From Gammaproteobacteria bacterium (GTDB lineage Bacteria; Pseudomonadota; Gammaproteobacteria; Pseudomonadales; UBA5518): a stretch of 64,000 bases of DNA. Both the position numbers and the translations under genes were made by a program. A model generated the notes under the pieces. It searched no databases. It had not been told where the DNA came from and saw nothing but the letters and a program-made list of their open reading frames with translations. Below, piece after piece: positions 9,299 through 18,674 of this stretch. Every line of letters begins with the position of its first letter. Within the stretch, counting starts at the first letter, position 1. The stretch lies in the NCBI GenBank assembly GCA_016705365.1, contig JADIYI010000005.1:62001-126000 (forward strand), read 5' to 3'.

Positions 9299-10641
9299 AT
9301 GATCTCGATACGCCGTGGACTGGATTTGCCCATCAGTGGAGCGCCGGAGCAGGTGATCCATACCGGCCCGAAAATCCGTACCGTGGCAGTGCTGGGCCCG
9401 GACTACCCGGGCCTGAAGCCCGGCATGCTGGTGCGGGTCGGCGACCGGGTGGCGAGGGGCCAGGCGCTGTTCATCGACAAGCGTGCCGAGGGGTGCAGTT
9501 CACGGCTCCCGCGGCGGGCACCGTCGCGGCGATCAATCGTGGCGACAAGCGGCTCCTGCTCTCGGTCGTGATCGATGTCGATGGCAGCGAGGAGCGTGAA
9601 TTCGCGCGTTACGAGCCGGCACAACTCGCCACGCTTGGTCGCGAGCAGGTGCGCGACAACCTGGTCGATTCCGGACTCTGGACGGCATTGCGCACCCGCC
9701 CGTTCAGCAAGGTGCCCGCGCCGTCCACGACACCGCACTCGATCTTTGTCACCGCCATGGACACCAGTCCGCTGGCCGCCGATCCGGCGCTGGTGCTGGC
9801 CGCCGAAGCGGACTCGTTCAGGCAGGGCGTGCAGGTACTGGCCGCGCTCACCGACGGCAAGGTCTTCGTGGTCGGAGGCGCCGGTGGGGCGACGCCGCGC
9901 GTCGAGGCGCCGCGCGTGGTTCACGAGGAGTTCGCGGGCCCGCACCCGGCCGGACTGGTGGGTACCCATATTCACTTTCTCGATCCGGTGCACGAACGCA
10001 AGACGGTGTGGAGCATCGGCTACCAGGACGTGATTGCGATCGGCAAGCTGTTCACTACCGGTCGTTTGCATTGCGAGCGCGTCATCGCGCTGGGAGGCCC
10101 GTCGGTTGAACGCCCCCGGCTGCTGAAGACGCTCCTCGGAGCGAGCGTCGAGGAACTCTGTGCAGGCGAGATCGCCGGCGGCGAACCGCGGATACTGAGC
10201 GGCGGCGTGCTCGCCGGTCGTTCGGCGCGCGGATCGCTGGCCTTTCTCGGACGCTATCACACGCAGGTGTCGGTGTTGCCCGAAGGCCGGGAGCGCCTGT
10301 TGCTTGGCTGGCTTTCGCCCGGGGCAAAGCGTCACTCGATGATGCGCATCTACCTCTCCAGCCTGTTCGGGCTGAAGCCGGTGGCCATGAACACATCGAC
10401 CAACGGCAGTCCGCGGGCACTGGTGCCTATCGGTGCCTACGAAAAAGTGATGCCGCTCGATGTGCTGGCAACACCGCTGCTCAAGTCGCTGATCGTCGGT
10501 GATGTGGAAGTCGCCGCGAAGCTCGGCGCGCTCGAACTCGACGAGGAGGATCTTGCGCTGTGTACCTACGTGTGTCCGGGCAAATACGAATATGGTCCGA
10601 TCCTCAGGGACAACCTGACCCGCATCGAGATGGAGGCTTGA
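9299..10641 (+). pseudogene. nqrA: Na+-translocating NADH-quinone reductase subunit A, frameshifted as read
   Basis: NqrA is the soluble, quinone-associated subunit of the sodium pump. The gene starts at ATG 9299 (ISIRRGLDLPISGAPEQ) and reads correctly to ALFIDKRAEG. The frame is then lost at the G run 9490-9493. The expected VQFTAPAAGTVAAINRG continues one frame over and runs intact to 10641. Adding one G to the run restores a full protein of 447 residues with no other damage. Because the following five nqr genes, apbE and nqrM are all intact, a sequencing or assembly slip is more likely than a dead gene. The frame from 9241 is not the real N-terminus. Confidence 0.92.
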
Positions 10642-11856
10642 ATGAAGGCTCTTAGGCGGTTTCTGGACCACGTCGTCGAACCCCATTTCGAGAAAGGCGG
10701 GCGCTTCGAAAAGCTGTTCCCGCTCTACGAGGCGCTGGACACCTTCCTTTATTCCCCGGCGAGCGTGACCGGAAGTGGCGCGCACGTGCGTGATGGCATC
10801 GATCTCAAGCGGGTCATGATCACCGTATGGCTGGCGGTGTTCCCGGCGATGTTCTACGGCATGTACAACCTCGGATTCCAGGCCAATACCGCGATGGAGG
10901 CGATGGGGATCGCGGCCAAGACCGATTGGCATGGCTGGTGGATCGCCCTCGCCGCGGGCTACGATCCGAACAGCGTGTGGGACTGCTTCTGGCATGGTGC
11001 CTGTTATTTCCTGCCGATCTACATGGTGACCTTCGTGGTCGGAATCGGCTGGGAGATCCTGTTTGCCTCGGTGCGTGGTCACGAGGTCAATGAAGGCTTC
11101 TTTGTCACCTCCATCCTGTTTGCGCTGATCGTGCCACCCGACGTCCCGCTGTGGCAGGCGGCACTCGGGATCAGCTTCGGGGTGGTGATCGGCAAGGAAG
11201 TGTTCGGCGGCACCGGCAAGAATTTCCTGAACCCGGCGCTGGTCGGGCGTGCCTTCCTGTTCTTCGCCTACCCCGCGCAGATGTCGGGCGACACGGTGTG
11301 GACCGCGGTCGATGGCTTCAGCGGCGCGACGGCACTGTCGCTCGGCGCCAGTGGCGGGCTGGACCTGATCACCCGGCATATGAGCTGGATGGATGCGTTC
11401 TTGGGGCAGATGCAGGGCAGTATCGGCGAAACCTCGGTACTCGCGATCCTGATGGGCGCGGCGCTGTTGCTGTGGACCGGCATTGCCTCGTGGCGAATCA
11501 TGCTCGGAGTGGTCATCGGCACCGTGGCGATGGGCCTGCTGTTCAATGCCGTCGATTCTGCCACCAACCCGATGTTCGGGGTGCCGTTCTACTGGCATTT
11601 CGTGGTCGGCGGCTGGGCTTTCGGCACGGTGTTCATGGCCACCGACCCGGTGTCGGCGGCGATGACCGAAACCGGCAAGCTCGCGTTCGGCATCCTGATC
11701 GGCGTCATGGTGATGCTGATCCGGGTGGTGAATCCGGCATTTCCCGAGGGAATGATGCTCGCGATCCTGTTTGCAAATATCTTCGCGCCGTTGATCGACA
11801 GTTTCGTGATGCGCGCCAACATCAACCGGAGGCTGGCACGCAATGTCAACGCCTAA
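10642..11856 (+). CDS. nqrB: Na+-NQR subunit B
   Basis: A 404-residue integral membrane subunit of the Na+-NQR that carries a covalently bound FMN and part of the sodium path. The flavin-attachment motif SGATALS places FMN on Thr230. Multiple hydrophobic helices are evident, for example ITVWLAVFPAMFYGMYNLGF and YMVTFVVGIGWEILF. The ATG directly follows the nqrA stop (TGA-ATG), and the 3' end overlaps nqrC by 14 bases. Length and motifs are normal for the family. Confidence 0.97.
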   Translation: MKALRRFLDHVVEPHFEKGGRFEKLFPLYEALDTFLYSPASVTGSGAHVRDGIDLKRVMITVWLAVFPAMFYGMYNLGFQANTAMEAMGIAAKTDWHGWWIALAAGYDPNSVWDCFWHGACYFLPIYMVTFVVGIGWEILFASVRGHEVNEGFFVTSILFALIVPPDVPLWQAALGISFGVVIGKEVFGGTGKNFLNPALVGRAFLFFAYPAQMSGDTVWTAVDGFSGATALSLGASGGLDLITRHMSWMDAFLGQMQGSIGETSVLAILMGAALLLWTGIASWRIMLGVVIGTVAMGLLFNAVDSATNPMFGVPFYWHFVVGGWAFGTVFMATDPVSAAMTETGKLAFGILIGVMVMLIRVVNPAFPEGMMLAILFANIFAPLIDSFVMRANINRRLARNVNA

Positions 11857-12655
11857 GAAGGAAACCACCGGGAAGACGCTGCTGGTCGCTTTCGTTCTGT
11901 GCATCGTGTGTTCGGTGATCGTGGCCGGCGCGGCCGTGTCGCTGAAGCCGATCCAGAGCAGCAACAAGGCCCTGGACCGCAAGACCAATATCCTGGCGGC
12001 CGCCGGCATGCTCCCCGGGGGCGAGCACAGCCGTGCCGAGGTCGAGGAACTGTTTGGCCACTTCGAAGTGCGCCTCGTGGACCTGGATACCGGCACCTAT
12101 GCCACCGAGCAGGATTTGGCGCGTCCGGAACTCGATCCCGCGCGCTACGACCAGGTCAAGGCGGCGAAGGACGCCAAACTCTCGGCAGCGCTCGACGATG
12201 TCGAGGATGTGGCGAGCATCGGACGCCGCGAACGATTCGCGCAGGTCTACCTGATCGAGGACCAGGGCAGGATGGAGAAAATCGTGCTGCCGATCCGCGG
12301 TTACGGGCTGTGGAGCACGCTGTACGGCTTCCTGGTCCTGGAGGGCGATGCGAGCACGGTGGTCGGCCTGTCCTATTACGACCAGAAGGAAACCCCCGGG
12401 CTTGGCGGCGAAGTGGACAATCCCAAGTGGAAGGCGCTGTGGCCGGGCAAGCAGGTCTACGACCAGGACGGCAAGGTATCGATCGATATCGTCAAGGGTG
12501 GAGTGGATCCGGCGAGCCCGCTGGCGCGACACCAGGTCGATGCGCTGTCCGGCGCGACACTGACCAGCAACGGCGTCGAGAACATGCTGCATTTCTGGCT
12601 CGGTGAGCACGGTTTCGGACCCTATCTCAGCAAGATCCGCGGAGGGCAATCCTGA
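11843..12655 (+). CDS. nqrC: Na+-NQR subunit C
   Basis: A 270-residue subunit with a single N-terminal transmembrane helix (LLVAFVLCIVCSVIVAGAAV) and a periplasmic FMN-binding domain. The attachment motif LSGATLTS points to Thr239 as the flavin site, to be loaded by the ApbE encoded downstream. It overlaps nqrB by 14 bases and nqrD by one (TGATG), giving translational coupling. There is nothing unusual in length or motifs. Confidence 0.97.
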   Translation: MSTPKKETTGKTLLVAFVLCIVCSVIVAGAAVSLKPIQSSNKALDRKTNILAAAGMLPGGEHSRAEVEELFGHFEVRLVDLDTGTYATEQDLARPELDPARYDQVKAAKDAKLSAALDDVEDVASIGRRERFAQVYLIEDQGRMEKIVLPIRGYGLWSTLYGFLVLEGDASTVVGLSYYDQKETPGLGGEVDNPKWKALWPGKQVYDQDGKVSIDIVKGGVDPASPLARHQVDALSGATLTSNGVENMLHFWLGEHGFGPYLSKIRGGQS

Positions 12656-13317
12656 TGTCCAGGACCCGGGAAATTCTTATTTCTCCGATATTCGTCAACA
12701 ATCCGATCGCGGTGCAGATCCTCGGGATCTGCTCGGCACTGGCGGTCACATCCAGCCTCAAGACCGCGCTGGTGATGTCGATCGCACTGACACTGGTCAC
12801 CGCGTTCTCGAATCTCGCGATCTCGCTGTTGCGCAACCACACGCCGAGCAGCATCCGCATGATCGTGCAGATGATCGTGATCTCCTCGCTGGTGATCGTG
12901 GTCGACCAGATCCTGCAGGCGGTGGCCTACAGCATCGCCAAGCAGTTGTCGGTGTTCGTCGGTCTCATCATCACCAACTGCATCGTGATGGGGCGTGCGG
13001 AAGCCTTCGCGATGAAAAACCCGCCGATCCCGAGCTTTCTCGACGGCATCGGCAACGGGCTCGGCTACAGCGCGATGCTGATGGCGGTGGGCACCGTGCG
13101 CGAGTTGTTCGGCAGCGGCAAGCTGTTTGGCTTCGATGTGCTGGCGCAGGTCAACAACGGTGGCTGGTACCAGCCAAACGGTCTGCTGCTGCTGCCGCCG
13201 AGCGCGTTTTTCATCATCGGCCTGTTCATCTGGCTGCTGCGCAGCTGGAAGACCCAGCAGGTGGAAGCCAGGGAATTTCACATGGCACCGCAGAGCAAGC
13301 CGCAGGAGGTAGTGTGA
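12655..13317 (+). CDS. nqrD: Na+-NQR subunit D
   Basis: A 220-residue, six-helix membrane protein of the NqrDE/RnfAE family. With NqrE it forms the membrane core that binds the intramembrane iron-sulfur centre. The start ISPIFVNNPIAVQILGICSA includes the family's conserved early Cys, and a second half-channel segment ITNCIVMGRAEAFA supplies another. The ATG overlaps the nqrC stop. The TGA overlaps the nqrE ATG. Confidence 0.97.
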   Translation: MSRTREILISPIFVNNPIAVQILGICSALAVTSSLKTALVMSIALTLVTAFSNLAISLLRNHTPSSIRMIVQMIVISSLVIVVDQILQAVAYSIAKQLSVFVGLIITNCIVMGRAEAFAMKNPPIPSFLDGIGNGLGYSAMLMAVGTVRELFGSGKLFGFDVLAQVNNGGWYQPNGLLLLPPSAFFIIGLFIWLLRSWKTQQVEAREFHMAPQSKPQEVV

Positions 13318-13925
13318 TGGAACATCTCCTGGCGCTGCTGATCCGCTCCGTGTTCATCGAGAACATGGCGCTCGCGTTCTTTCTCGGCATGTGCAGTTTC
13401 ATCGCGATCTCGAAAAAGGTGGAAACGGCGTTCCAGCTCGGGGTCGCGGTCGTGGTGGTACAAACCATCACGGTACCCGCCAACAACCTGATCTTCCATT
13501 TCCTGCTGCGCGACGGAGCGCTTGCATGGGCGGGGTTCCCGGAGCTCGATCTGGGTTTTCTCGGTTTCCTGAGCTATATCGGCGTGATCGCCGCGATCGT
13601 GCAGATTCTCGAGATGTTCCTCGACAAGTACATGCCGGCGCTCTACACCGCGCTCGGCGTGTTCCTGCCGCTGATCACCGTGAACTGCGTGATCATGGGC
13701 GGCTCGCTGTTCATGGTCGAGCGCGATTACGTGCTGAGCGAGAGCGTGGTCTATGGCTTCGGTTCCGGTCTTGGCTGGGCGCTGGCGATCACGGCGCTGG
13801 CAGGTGTGCGTGAAAAGCTCAAGTACAGCGATGTGCCGGATGGATTGCGCGGCCTCGGCATCACCTTCATCACGGTGGGACTGATGGCGCTCGGGTTCAT
13901 GTCATTCGGCGGTATCTCGCTCTGA
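13317..13925 (+). CDS. nqrE: Na+-NQR subunit E
   Basis: A 202-residue membrane subunit homologous to NqrD in inverted topology. The motifs MALAFFLGMCSFIAISKK and ITVNCVIMGGSLF carry the two conserved Cys residues that ligate the cluster shared with NqrD. The start is the ATG overlapping the nqrD stop (GTGTGATG), with AGGAGG just upstream in nqrD. A long in-frame extension back to 12603 is only the nqrD shadow. Confidence 0.97.
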   Translation: MEHLLALLIRSVFIENMALAFFLGMCSFIAISKKVETAFQLGVAVVVVQTITVPANNLIFHFLLRDGALAWAGFPELDLGFLGFLSYIGVIAAIVQILEMFLDKYMPALYTALGVFLPLITVNCVIMGGSLFMVERDYVLSESVVYGFGSGLGWALAITALAGVREKLKYSDVPDGLRGLGITFITVGLMALGFMSFGGISL

Positions 13926-13950
13926 GCACGGCATTTCGGGACGATCGAAC

Positions 13951-15186
13951 ATGGTAGACGTAGGGACGATTTTTGCGGGTGTCGGGATGTTCACGGCGAT
14001 CGTGATGTCGCTGGCGGTGCTGATACTCCTGGCCCGTTCGCGGCTCGTCAGCACCGACGATGTCAACATCGAGATCAACGACGATCCCGAGCGCGCGCTC
14101 ACCGTGGAGGCGGGCGGCAAGCTGCTGACCACGCTGGCCAATGCGGGCATATTCCTGTCATCGGCCTGTGGCGGGGGCGGTACCTGCGGCCAGTGCCGCT
14201 GCCAGGTGCTCGACGGTGGCGGTACCTTCCTGCCGGTCGAGGAAGGCCATTTCACCCGTGGGCAGTTGCGCGACAATTGGCGGCTTGCCTGCCAGGTGGC
14301 GGTGAAGCAGGACATGAAAATTCATGTTGAGCCCGAGTTCTTCGGAGTGAAACAGTGGGATTGCACCGTGGTGTCGAACGACAACGTCGCGACCTTCATC
14401 AAGGAACTGGTGCTGAAGCTGCCCGAGGGTGAAAGCGTGGATTTTCGCGCCGGCGGTTATGTGCAGCTGGAAGCGCCGCCGCACACGGTGCACTACAAGG
14501 ATTTCGCGGTCGATGCGCAATATCGCGCGGACTGGGAGCGTTTTCATTTCTTCGACCTGAGTTCGACCGTCAAGGAACCGGTGATCCGCGCCTACTCGAT
14601 GGCGAACTATCCCGACGAGAGAGGGGTGCTGAAGTTCAATATCCGCATCGCGACGCCGCCGCCCGGTTCCAAGGGCATTCCACCGGGGCAGATGTCGTCC
14701 TACGCCTTCGGCCTGAAGCCGGGTGACAAGATGCGGGTATTCGGTCCGTTCGGCGAATTCTTTGCCAAGGACACCCGGGCCGAGATGATATTCATCGGCG
14801 GTGGTGCGGGCATGGCGCCGATGCGCTCGCACCTGTTCGACCAGTTGTGCCGCATTCACAGCGATCGCAAGATCACGTTCTGGTACGGTGCACGCAGCCT
14901 GCGCGAGATGTTCTATGTCGAGGATTTCGACAGGCTGGCCGCGGAAAATCCCAATTTCAGCTGGCACGTTGCGCTTTCCGACCCGCAGCCCGAGGACAAC
15001 TGGAGCGGACTCAAGGGCTTCATCCACCAGGTGCTGTTCGACAATTACCTGAAAGATCACCCGGCGCCGGAGGACTGCGAGTACTACATGTGCGGGCCGC
15101 CGATGATGAATGCGGCAGTGATCAACATGCTGGAGCACCTGGGTGTCGAGAAAGAGAATATCCTGCTGGATGATTTCGGCGGCTGA
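13951..15186 (+). CDS. nqrF: Na+-NQR subunit F (NADH-oxidising)
   Basis: A 411-residue electron-input subunit. It has an N-terminal membrane helix (residues about 5-28), a ferredoxin domain with C-x5-C-x2-C (ACGGGGTCGQCRC) plus a later Cys in WRLAC, an FAD domain (RAYSMANYP), and an NADH-binding domain (IGGGAGMAPMRSH and, near the end, YMCGPPMMNAAV). NADH gives electrons to FAD, then to the 2Fe-2S cluster. It lies 25 bases after nqrE. apbE follows with an overlap. Confidence 0.97.
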   Translation: MVDVGTIFAGVGMFTAIVMSLAVLILLARSRLVSTDDVNIEINDDPERALTVEAGGKLLTTLANAGIFLSSACGGGGTCGQCRCQVLDGGGTFLPVEEGHFTRGQLRDNWRLACQVAVKQDMKIHVEPEFFGVKQWDCTVVSNDNVATFIKELVLKLPEGESVDFRAGGYVQLEAPPHTVHYKDFAVDAQYRADWERFHFFDLSSTVKEPVIRAYSMANYPDERGVLKFNIRIATPPPGSKGIPPGQMSSYAFGLKPGDKMRVFGPFGEFFAKDTRAEMIFIGGGAGMAPMRSHLFDQLCRIHSDRKITFWYGARSLREMFYVEDFDRLAAENPNFSWHVALSDPQPEDNWSGLKGFIHQVLFDNYLKDHPAPEDCEYYMCGPPMMNAAVINMLEHLGVEKENILLDDFGG

Positions 15187-16234
15187 TACGCGCCGCGGCA
15201 TCGCGCAGCGAACGGGAGCAACGGTGTTGCTCCCGTTGTTGTTTGTGCTGCTGGCGATTGCTGCCTGCACTCCCGGACCCGAGGTATGGCGTTTCGAGGG
15301 CGATACCATGGGCACGACCTACCACGTTACCGTGGTCGAGCCGCCCCGCCGGCTGAGCCAGCCGGCGGCGGGCGAGGGCGTCGATGCGGCGCTGCAGCAG
15401 GTCAATGCGCTGATGTCGACCTACCGCCCCGAGTCCGAGGTTTCGCGTTTCAACGCCGCGCCGCCCGATGCATGGTTCGCGGTATCGCCCGAAACACTCG
15501 ACGTTGTCGAGACCGCGCTGGAAATCCACGCACTCAGCGCCGGAGCGTTCGACATCACGGTCGGACCATTGGTCGATCTGTGGGGGTTTGGCGCCGGCGC
15601 GAAGGGGGCGGACCGGGTGCCCTCGGAACAGGACATCGCGCGCGCAGCGGCACGCGTTGGTTCCGCGGCGCTGAGCGTGCGTCGCGAACCGCCCGCCTTG
15701 CGCAAGAGCGCCGAGCGCGAAATCGATCTGTCCGCGATCGCCAAAGGCTATGGCGTGGATCGTGCGGCGCTCTGGCTCGAGGCCGCCGGGGTTGCCAACT
15801 ACATGGTCGAAGTCGGCGGCGAGGTACGCACCGCGGGCAACAATCCGGACGGTCATGAATGGCGCATCGGCATCGAGGCACCGGAGCTGATGCGCGGCCG
15901 GGCCCTGGCGGCGATCGCGGTGAGCGGGAAATCGATTGCCACGTCCGGTGATTACCGCAACTACTTCGAGCGTGATGGCAAGCGCTACTCCCACACCATC
16001 GATCCCGCCACTGCACGCCCGATCGAGCACGGTCTTGCCTCGGTCACGGTAGTGGCGCAGGACTGCAAGACCGCCGATGCGCTGGCAACCGCGATCGATG
16101 TGCTCGGTCCGGCCCGGGGCATGGAACTCGCCGAGCGCGAACAGATCCCGGTCTATATGCTGGTGCGCGTGGGCTCGGGCTTCGAGTCGCGGTCCAGCAC
16201 CACGTTCCAGCCGTATCTGGATGGGTTAGAATGA
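15170..16234 (+). CDS. apbE: FAD:protein FMN transferase ApbE (lipoprotein)
   Basis: ApbE attaches FMN covalently to the SGAT threonines of NqrB and NqrC in the periplasm. A lipoprotein signal ends LLAIAAC. The family motifs DTMGTTYHV, EIDLSAIAKGYGVDRA, VEVGGEVRTAG and a late SHTIDPATARP are all present. I chose the ATG at 15170, which gives a 33-residue signal up to the lipid Cys; a GTG at 15143 is also in frame. Both overlap the end of nqrF. It belongs to the nqr operon by position and function. Confidence 0.93.
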   Translation: MISAADTRRGIAQRTGATVLLPLLFVLLAIAACTPGPEVWRFEGDTMGTTYHVTVVEPPRRLSQPAAGEGVDAALQQVNALMSTYRPESEVSRFNAAPPDAWFAVSPETLDVVETALEIHALSAGAFDITVGPLVDLWGFGAGAKGADRVPSEQDIARAAARVGSAALSVRREPPALRKSAEREIDLSAIAKGYGVDRAALWLEAAGVANYMVEVGGEVRTAGNNPDGHEWRIGIEAPELMRGRALAAIAVSGKSIATSGDYRNYFERDGKRYSHTIDPATARPIEHGLASVTVVAQDCKTADALATAIDVLGPARGMELAEREQIPVYMLVRVGSGFESRSSTTFQPYLDGLE

Positions 16235-16250
16235 GGGCGAGGTGAGCACA

Positions 16251-16484
16251 ATGGCAACCCTGTTTTTCACGCTGGCTTTTTTTCTGTTGGTGACCGCGGC
16301 GATGGCCATCGGCGTGCTGGCCGGTCGCAAGCCGATCCAGGGCAGCTGCGGCGGCATGAGTGCGATGCTCGACGCCGACTGTCCGGTTTGCGGCGGCAAT
16401 CCCGCCAAATGCGATGCGGTGGATCCCGATCTTCCCTACGACGCCAGCGACACCGCGGCGGGTCGGGCTGCGCCGCGCCAGTGA
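16251..16484 (+). CDS. nqrM: Na+-NQR maturation protein NqrM
   Basis: A short (77-residue) DUF539 protein with one N-terminal transmembrane helix. Its Cys-rich cytoplasmic tail (SCGG, then DCPVCGGNPAKC) is thought to deliver iron for the NqrDE cluster. The ATG at 16251 is preceded by GAGGTG at good distance; a GTG at 16242 would sit on the Shine-Dalgarno itself. It follows apbE as in other NQR operons and completes a self-contained assembly set. It converges on the GDPD gene. Confidence 0.92.
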   Translation: MATLFFTLAFFLLVTAAMAIGVLAGRKPIQGSCGGMSAMLDADCPVCGGNPAKCDAVDPDLPYDASDTAAGRAAPRQ

Positions 16485-17270
16485 TCAGCTTTCGGAACCC
16501 CGAAGACTGAGCCACAACGCCATCATGCGCGTGGGGTAATCGGTCACCACGCTGTCGATTCCGTGCGCGTGCAGGCGCCGCACCACCTTCGCGTCGTTCA
16601 CGGTCCACGCCGACACCGGGAGGCCGCTGGCATGAGCGGCAGCGATACGCGCCGGTGTGCACAGCTTCCAGTGAAGGACCAGCAGCTCGACGCCCAGTTC
16701 GCGCGCCAGCGTCAGTGGATCGGGTCGCGTGCGATCGGTGATCAATCCGCGGGGGATCCGGGCGTCGCAATCGTGAACCGCACCGAGCAGCGCGGCGTCG
16801 AAGGATGTCACCGTGGCGCGCGGGTGCAGCGCGTGCTCGCGAAACAGCGCCGCGAGCCGCTCGGCCATGAGCGGCCGCTGGGCACTGCTTACCGGTTTCG
16901 CCTCGAGCTGGAAGTGGAGGATCTCCGGGAATTCCTCGAGCACGCGGCCAATCACCGGTACCGGTTGCGGGGTGGGGCAGTCAGGGCCGCCGCGTCGGGC
17001 ATCGAGGCGGGCGAGTTCCTGCGCCGTCAGCTGCGCCACCGCACCACGTCCATTGGTAGTGCGATTCACGGTATCGTCGTGAATCACCACCAGTTCGCCA
17101 TCGCGTGAGAGCCTGAGATCGAGTTCGACCCGGACCACGCCGGCACTGATCGCGCGGTGAAACCCCGCGAGGGTGTTTTCAGGTGCTTCGCCGCGTGCGC
17201 CGCGGTGACCGTAGATCAGCAAGCGCTTTGCGCCCACAGCCGCTGGCGCGCGAGATAGCTCTCGCGGCAC
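16485..17270 (-). CDS. Glycerophosphodiester phosphodiesterase
   Basis: A GDPD-family enzyme hydrolysing glycerophosphodiesters to glycerol-3-phosphate and an alcohol. The N-terminal catalytic motif HRGARGEAPENT and the metal-binding VELDLRLSRDGELVVIHDD are present, as is the closing SAWTVND. There is no signal peptide, so it is probably cytoplasmic (UgpQ-like). With the ATG at 17270 the gene overlaps the DAHP synthase by 55 bases. A GTG or TTG 11-16 codons further in would give a shorter overlap and also fit the family; the start is unsettled. Confidence 0.88.
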   Translation of the reverse strand: MPRELSRAPAAVGAKRLLIYGHRGARGEAPENTLAGFHRAISAGVVRVELDLRLSRDGELVVIHDDTVNRTTNGRGAVAQLTAQELARLDARRGGPDCPTPQPVPVIGRVLEEFPEILHFQLEAKPVSSAQRPLMAERLAALFREHALHPRATVTSFDAALLGAVHDCDARIPRGLITDRTRPDPLTLARELGVELLVLHWKLCTPARIAAAHASGLPVSAWTVNDAKVVRRLHAHGIDSVVTDYPTRMMALWLSLRGSES

Positions 17271-18331
17271 AGCTTCACGTCGGCCAGAAAACGCGGCAGT
17301 TCATCGAGCAGCAATGCCTGCGGTCCATCCACCAGCGCCTCTCGCGGCCGGGGATGAAAATCCACCAGCACCAGGTTGGCACCCGCGATCACGCCCTGCG
17401 CGGTGGCGTGCGCGACATCGAGAATATGGTCGGGTGCCGCATCACGCGATCCCACCGAGTGCGAGGGATCGATGCACACCGGCATCCGCGTCAGGCGCTT
17501 GATCACCGGGACGTGGGCGAAATCGACCATGTTGCGATGTGGCGCTCCACCATCGCTCTTCATGCCGCGCAGGCAGAAAATCACCCGTGAATTGCCTTCG
17601 CTGGCAAGGTATTCCGCGGCATTCAGCGATTCGTTCAGACTGATGCCGAAACCGCGCTTGAGCAACGCCGGGTAGGTTTGCTGGCGGCCGATGGCTTTCA
17701 GCAGCTCGAAGTTCTGGGTGTTGCGGGTGCCGATCTGCAGCATCACGCCGGTGGGTCGGCCGAGTTTTTCGAGACAGGTGTCGATTTCCTCGATGTGGCT
17801 CTCGTGGGTGACCTCCATGGCGATCACGCGAATGCCGTGCTTGCCAGCGAGTTCGAATACCCACGGCAGGCAGCTGCCGCCATGGCCCTGGAACGAATAG
17901 GGATTGGTGCGCGGCTTGTAGGCGCCCATGCGGGTGCAGAGCTGGCCTTCGCTCGCGAGCGCCGCCAGCATGGTCTCGACGTTTTGCGGATTGTCGACCG
18001 CGCACAGACCTGCCATGACGTGCAGCGTATTCTGCGAAAAATTGACACCGTTATAATCGAAGCCCGCCAGCCGCTGCTCGTCCTTGTGCCGGCCGAGCAT
18101 GCGATATTCCTCGGAAATCCGCACCGCGCGCTCGACCGCGGGCAGGGCTTCGAGTGCGTCCTTGTCGAGGGTGTGGGTGTCACCGAGGAGATAGATCTCG
18201 GTCAGTTTCTGTTGCTGGCCCTGCACCACGTGGCTGCGCATCTCGATGCGCGGCAGCGTCCGCAGGTATTCCCAGGTCTTGCGGTATTCCTCGCTGGATT
18301 CATCGGTGTTCGGGTGCAATATCAACAGCAT
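17216..18331 (-). CDS. 3-deoxy-7-phosphoheptulonate (DAHP) synthase family protein
   Basis: A 371-residue class I DAHP synthase family protein, condensing phosphoenolpyruvate and erythrose-4-phosphate at the entry to aromatic biosynthesis. An N-terminal regulatory-type segment (about residues 1-90) precedes the barrel. The barrel carries CTRMGAYKPRTNPYSFQGHG, a KRGFGISLNES region, CLRGMKSDGGAPHRNMVDFA and VCIDPSHSVGSRD. GAGAGA precedes the ATG at 18331; the frame continues open upstream to 18625 but without family similarity. It may instead serve a specialised pathway, as Pseudomonas has several paralogues. Confidence 0.82.
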   Translation of the reverse strand: MLLILHPNTDESSEEYRKTWEYLRTLPRIEMRSHVVQGQQQKLTEIYLLGDTHTLDKDALEALPAVERAVRISEEYRMLGRHKDEQRLAGFDYNGVNFSQNTLHVMAGLCAVDNPQNVETMLAALASEGQLCTRMGAYKPRTNPYSFQGHGGSCLPWVFELAGKHGIRVIAMEVTHESHIEEIDTCLEKLGRPTGVMLQIGTRNTQNFELLKAIGRQQTYPALLKRGFGISLNESLNAAEYLASEGNSRVIFCLRGMKSDGGAPHRNMVDFAHVPVIKRLTRMPVCIDPSHSVGSRDAAPDHILDVAHATAQGVIAGANLVLVDFHPRPREALVDGPQALLLDELPRFLADVKLCRESYLARQRLWAQSAC

Positions 18332-18371
18332 GGAATTCTCTCGGGTGAAGGTGCCGCGCGCGCAACGGCAT

Positions 18372-18674
18372 TCAGGGAGCAGGCGGTGGTGCAACCGGCG
18401 TGTGGCGCAGTACCGTGTGCAGCACGTGGTTGTACTCGAAATACACGAAGAATTCCGGGTAGTCCCAGCGACTGATCGGCGGCTGGCCGACCGCTGCCTG
18501 GCGTGCCGCGGGCTCACCCCAGCCGGCAAGCACGGTTTCCATGCTGGTGCCGCGTTCGGGCACGTGCGCGGCAACCGCGGCCGAGCCCTGCGCGCCGAGC
18601 GGTACCTTGATGACTTCCGCGCCAAGCAGTGCCGACCAGCCGAACAAGACCAACAAAGCGATTGCGCGGATCAT
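18372..18674 (-). CDS. Small exported hypothetical protein
   Basis: A 100-residue protein with a clear signal peptide (MIRAIALLVLFGWSALLGA) and a mature domain containing SMETVLAGWGEP and RWDYPEFFVYFEYNHVLHTVL. Its ATG overlaps the stop of the PilZ gene by four bases, so the two are coupled. I recall a similar unnamed protein in this position in pseudomonads. The function is not known. It is probably periplasmic. Confidence 0.75.
   Translation of the reverse strand: MIRAIALLVLFGWSALLGAEVIKVPLGAQGSAAVAAHVPERGTSMETVLAGWGEPAARQAAVGQPPISRWDYPEFFVYFEYNHVLHTVLRHTPVAPPPAP

Noticed and set aside
9490..9493. Programmed frameshifting in nqrA
   Set aside because: There is no slippery heptamer, and NqrA is not known to use recoding; a missing G in a run explains the break more simply.
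9403..12096. Very long minus-strand frame (897 codons) opposite nqrA-nqrC
   Set aside because: It lies entirely antisense to conserved NQR genes, has no family-like motifs and is His/Arg/Gln-rich; it is a codon-bias artefact.
12603..13316. N-terminal extension of nqrE as an nqrD-nqrE overlapping gene
   Set aside because: The extension is the shifted reading of nqrD; the real nqrE begins at the coupled ATG 13317 with AGGAGG upstream.
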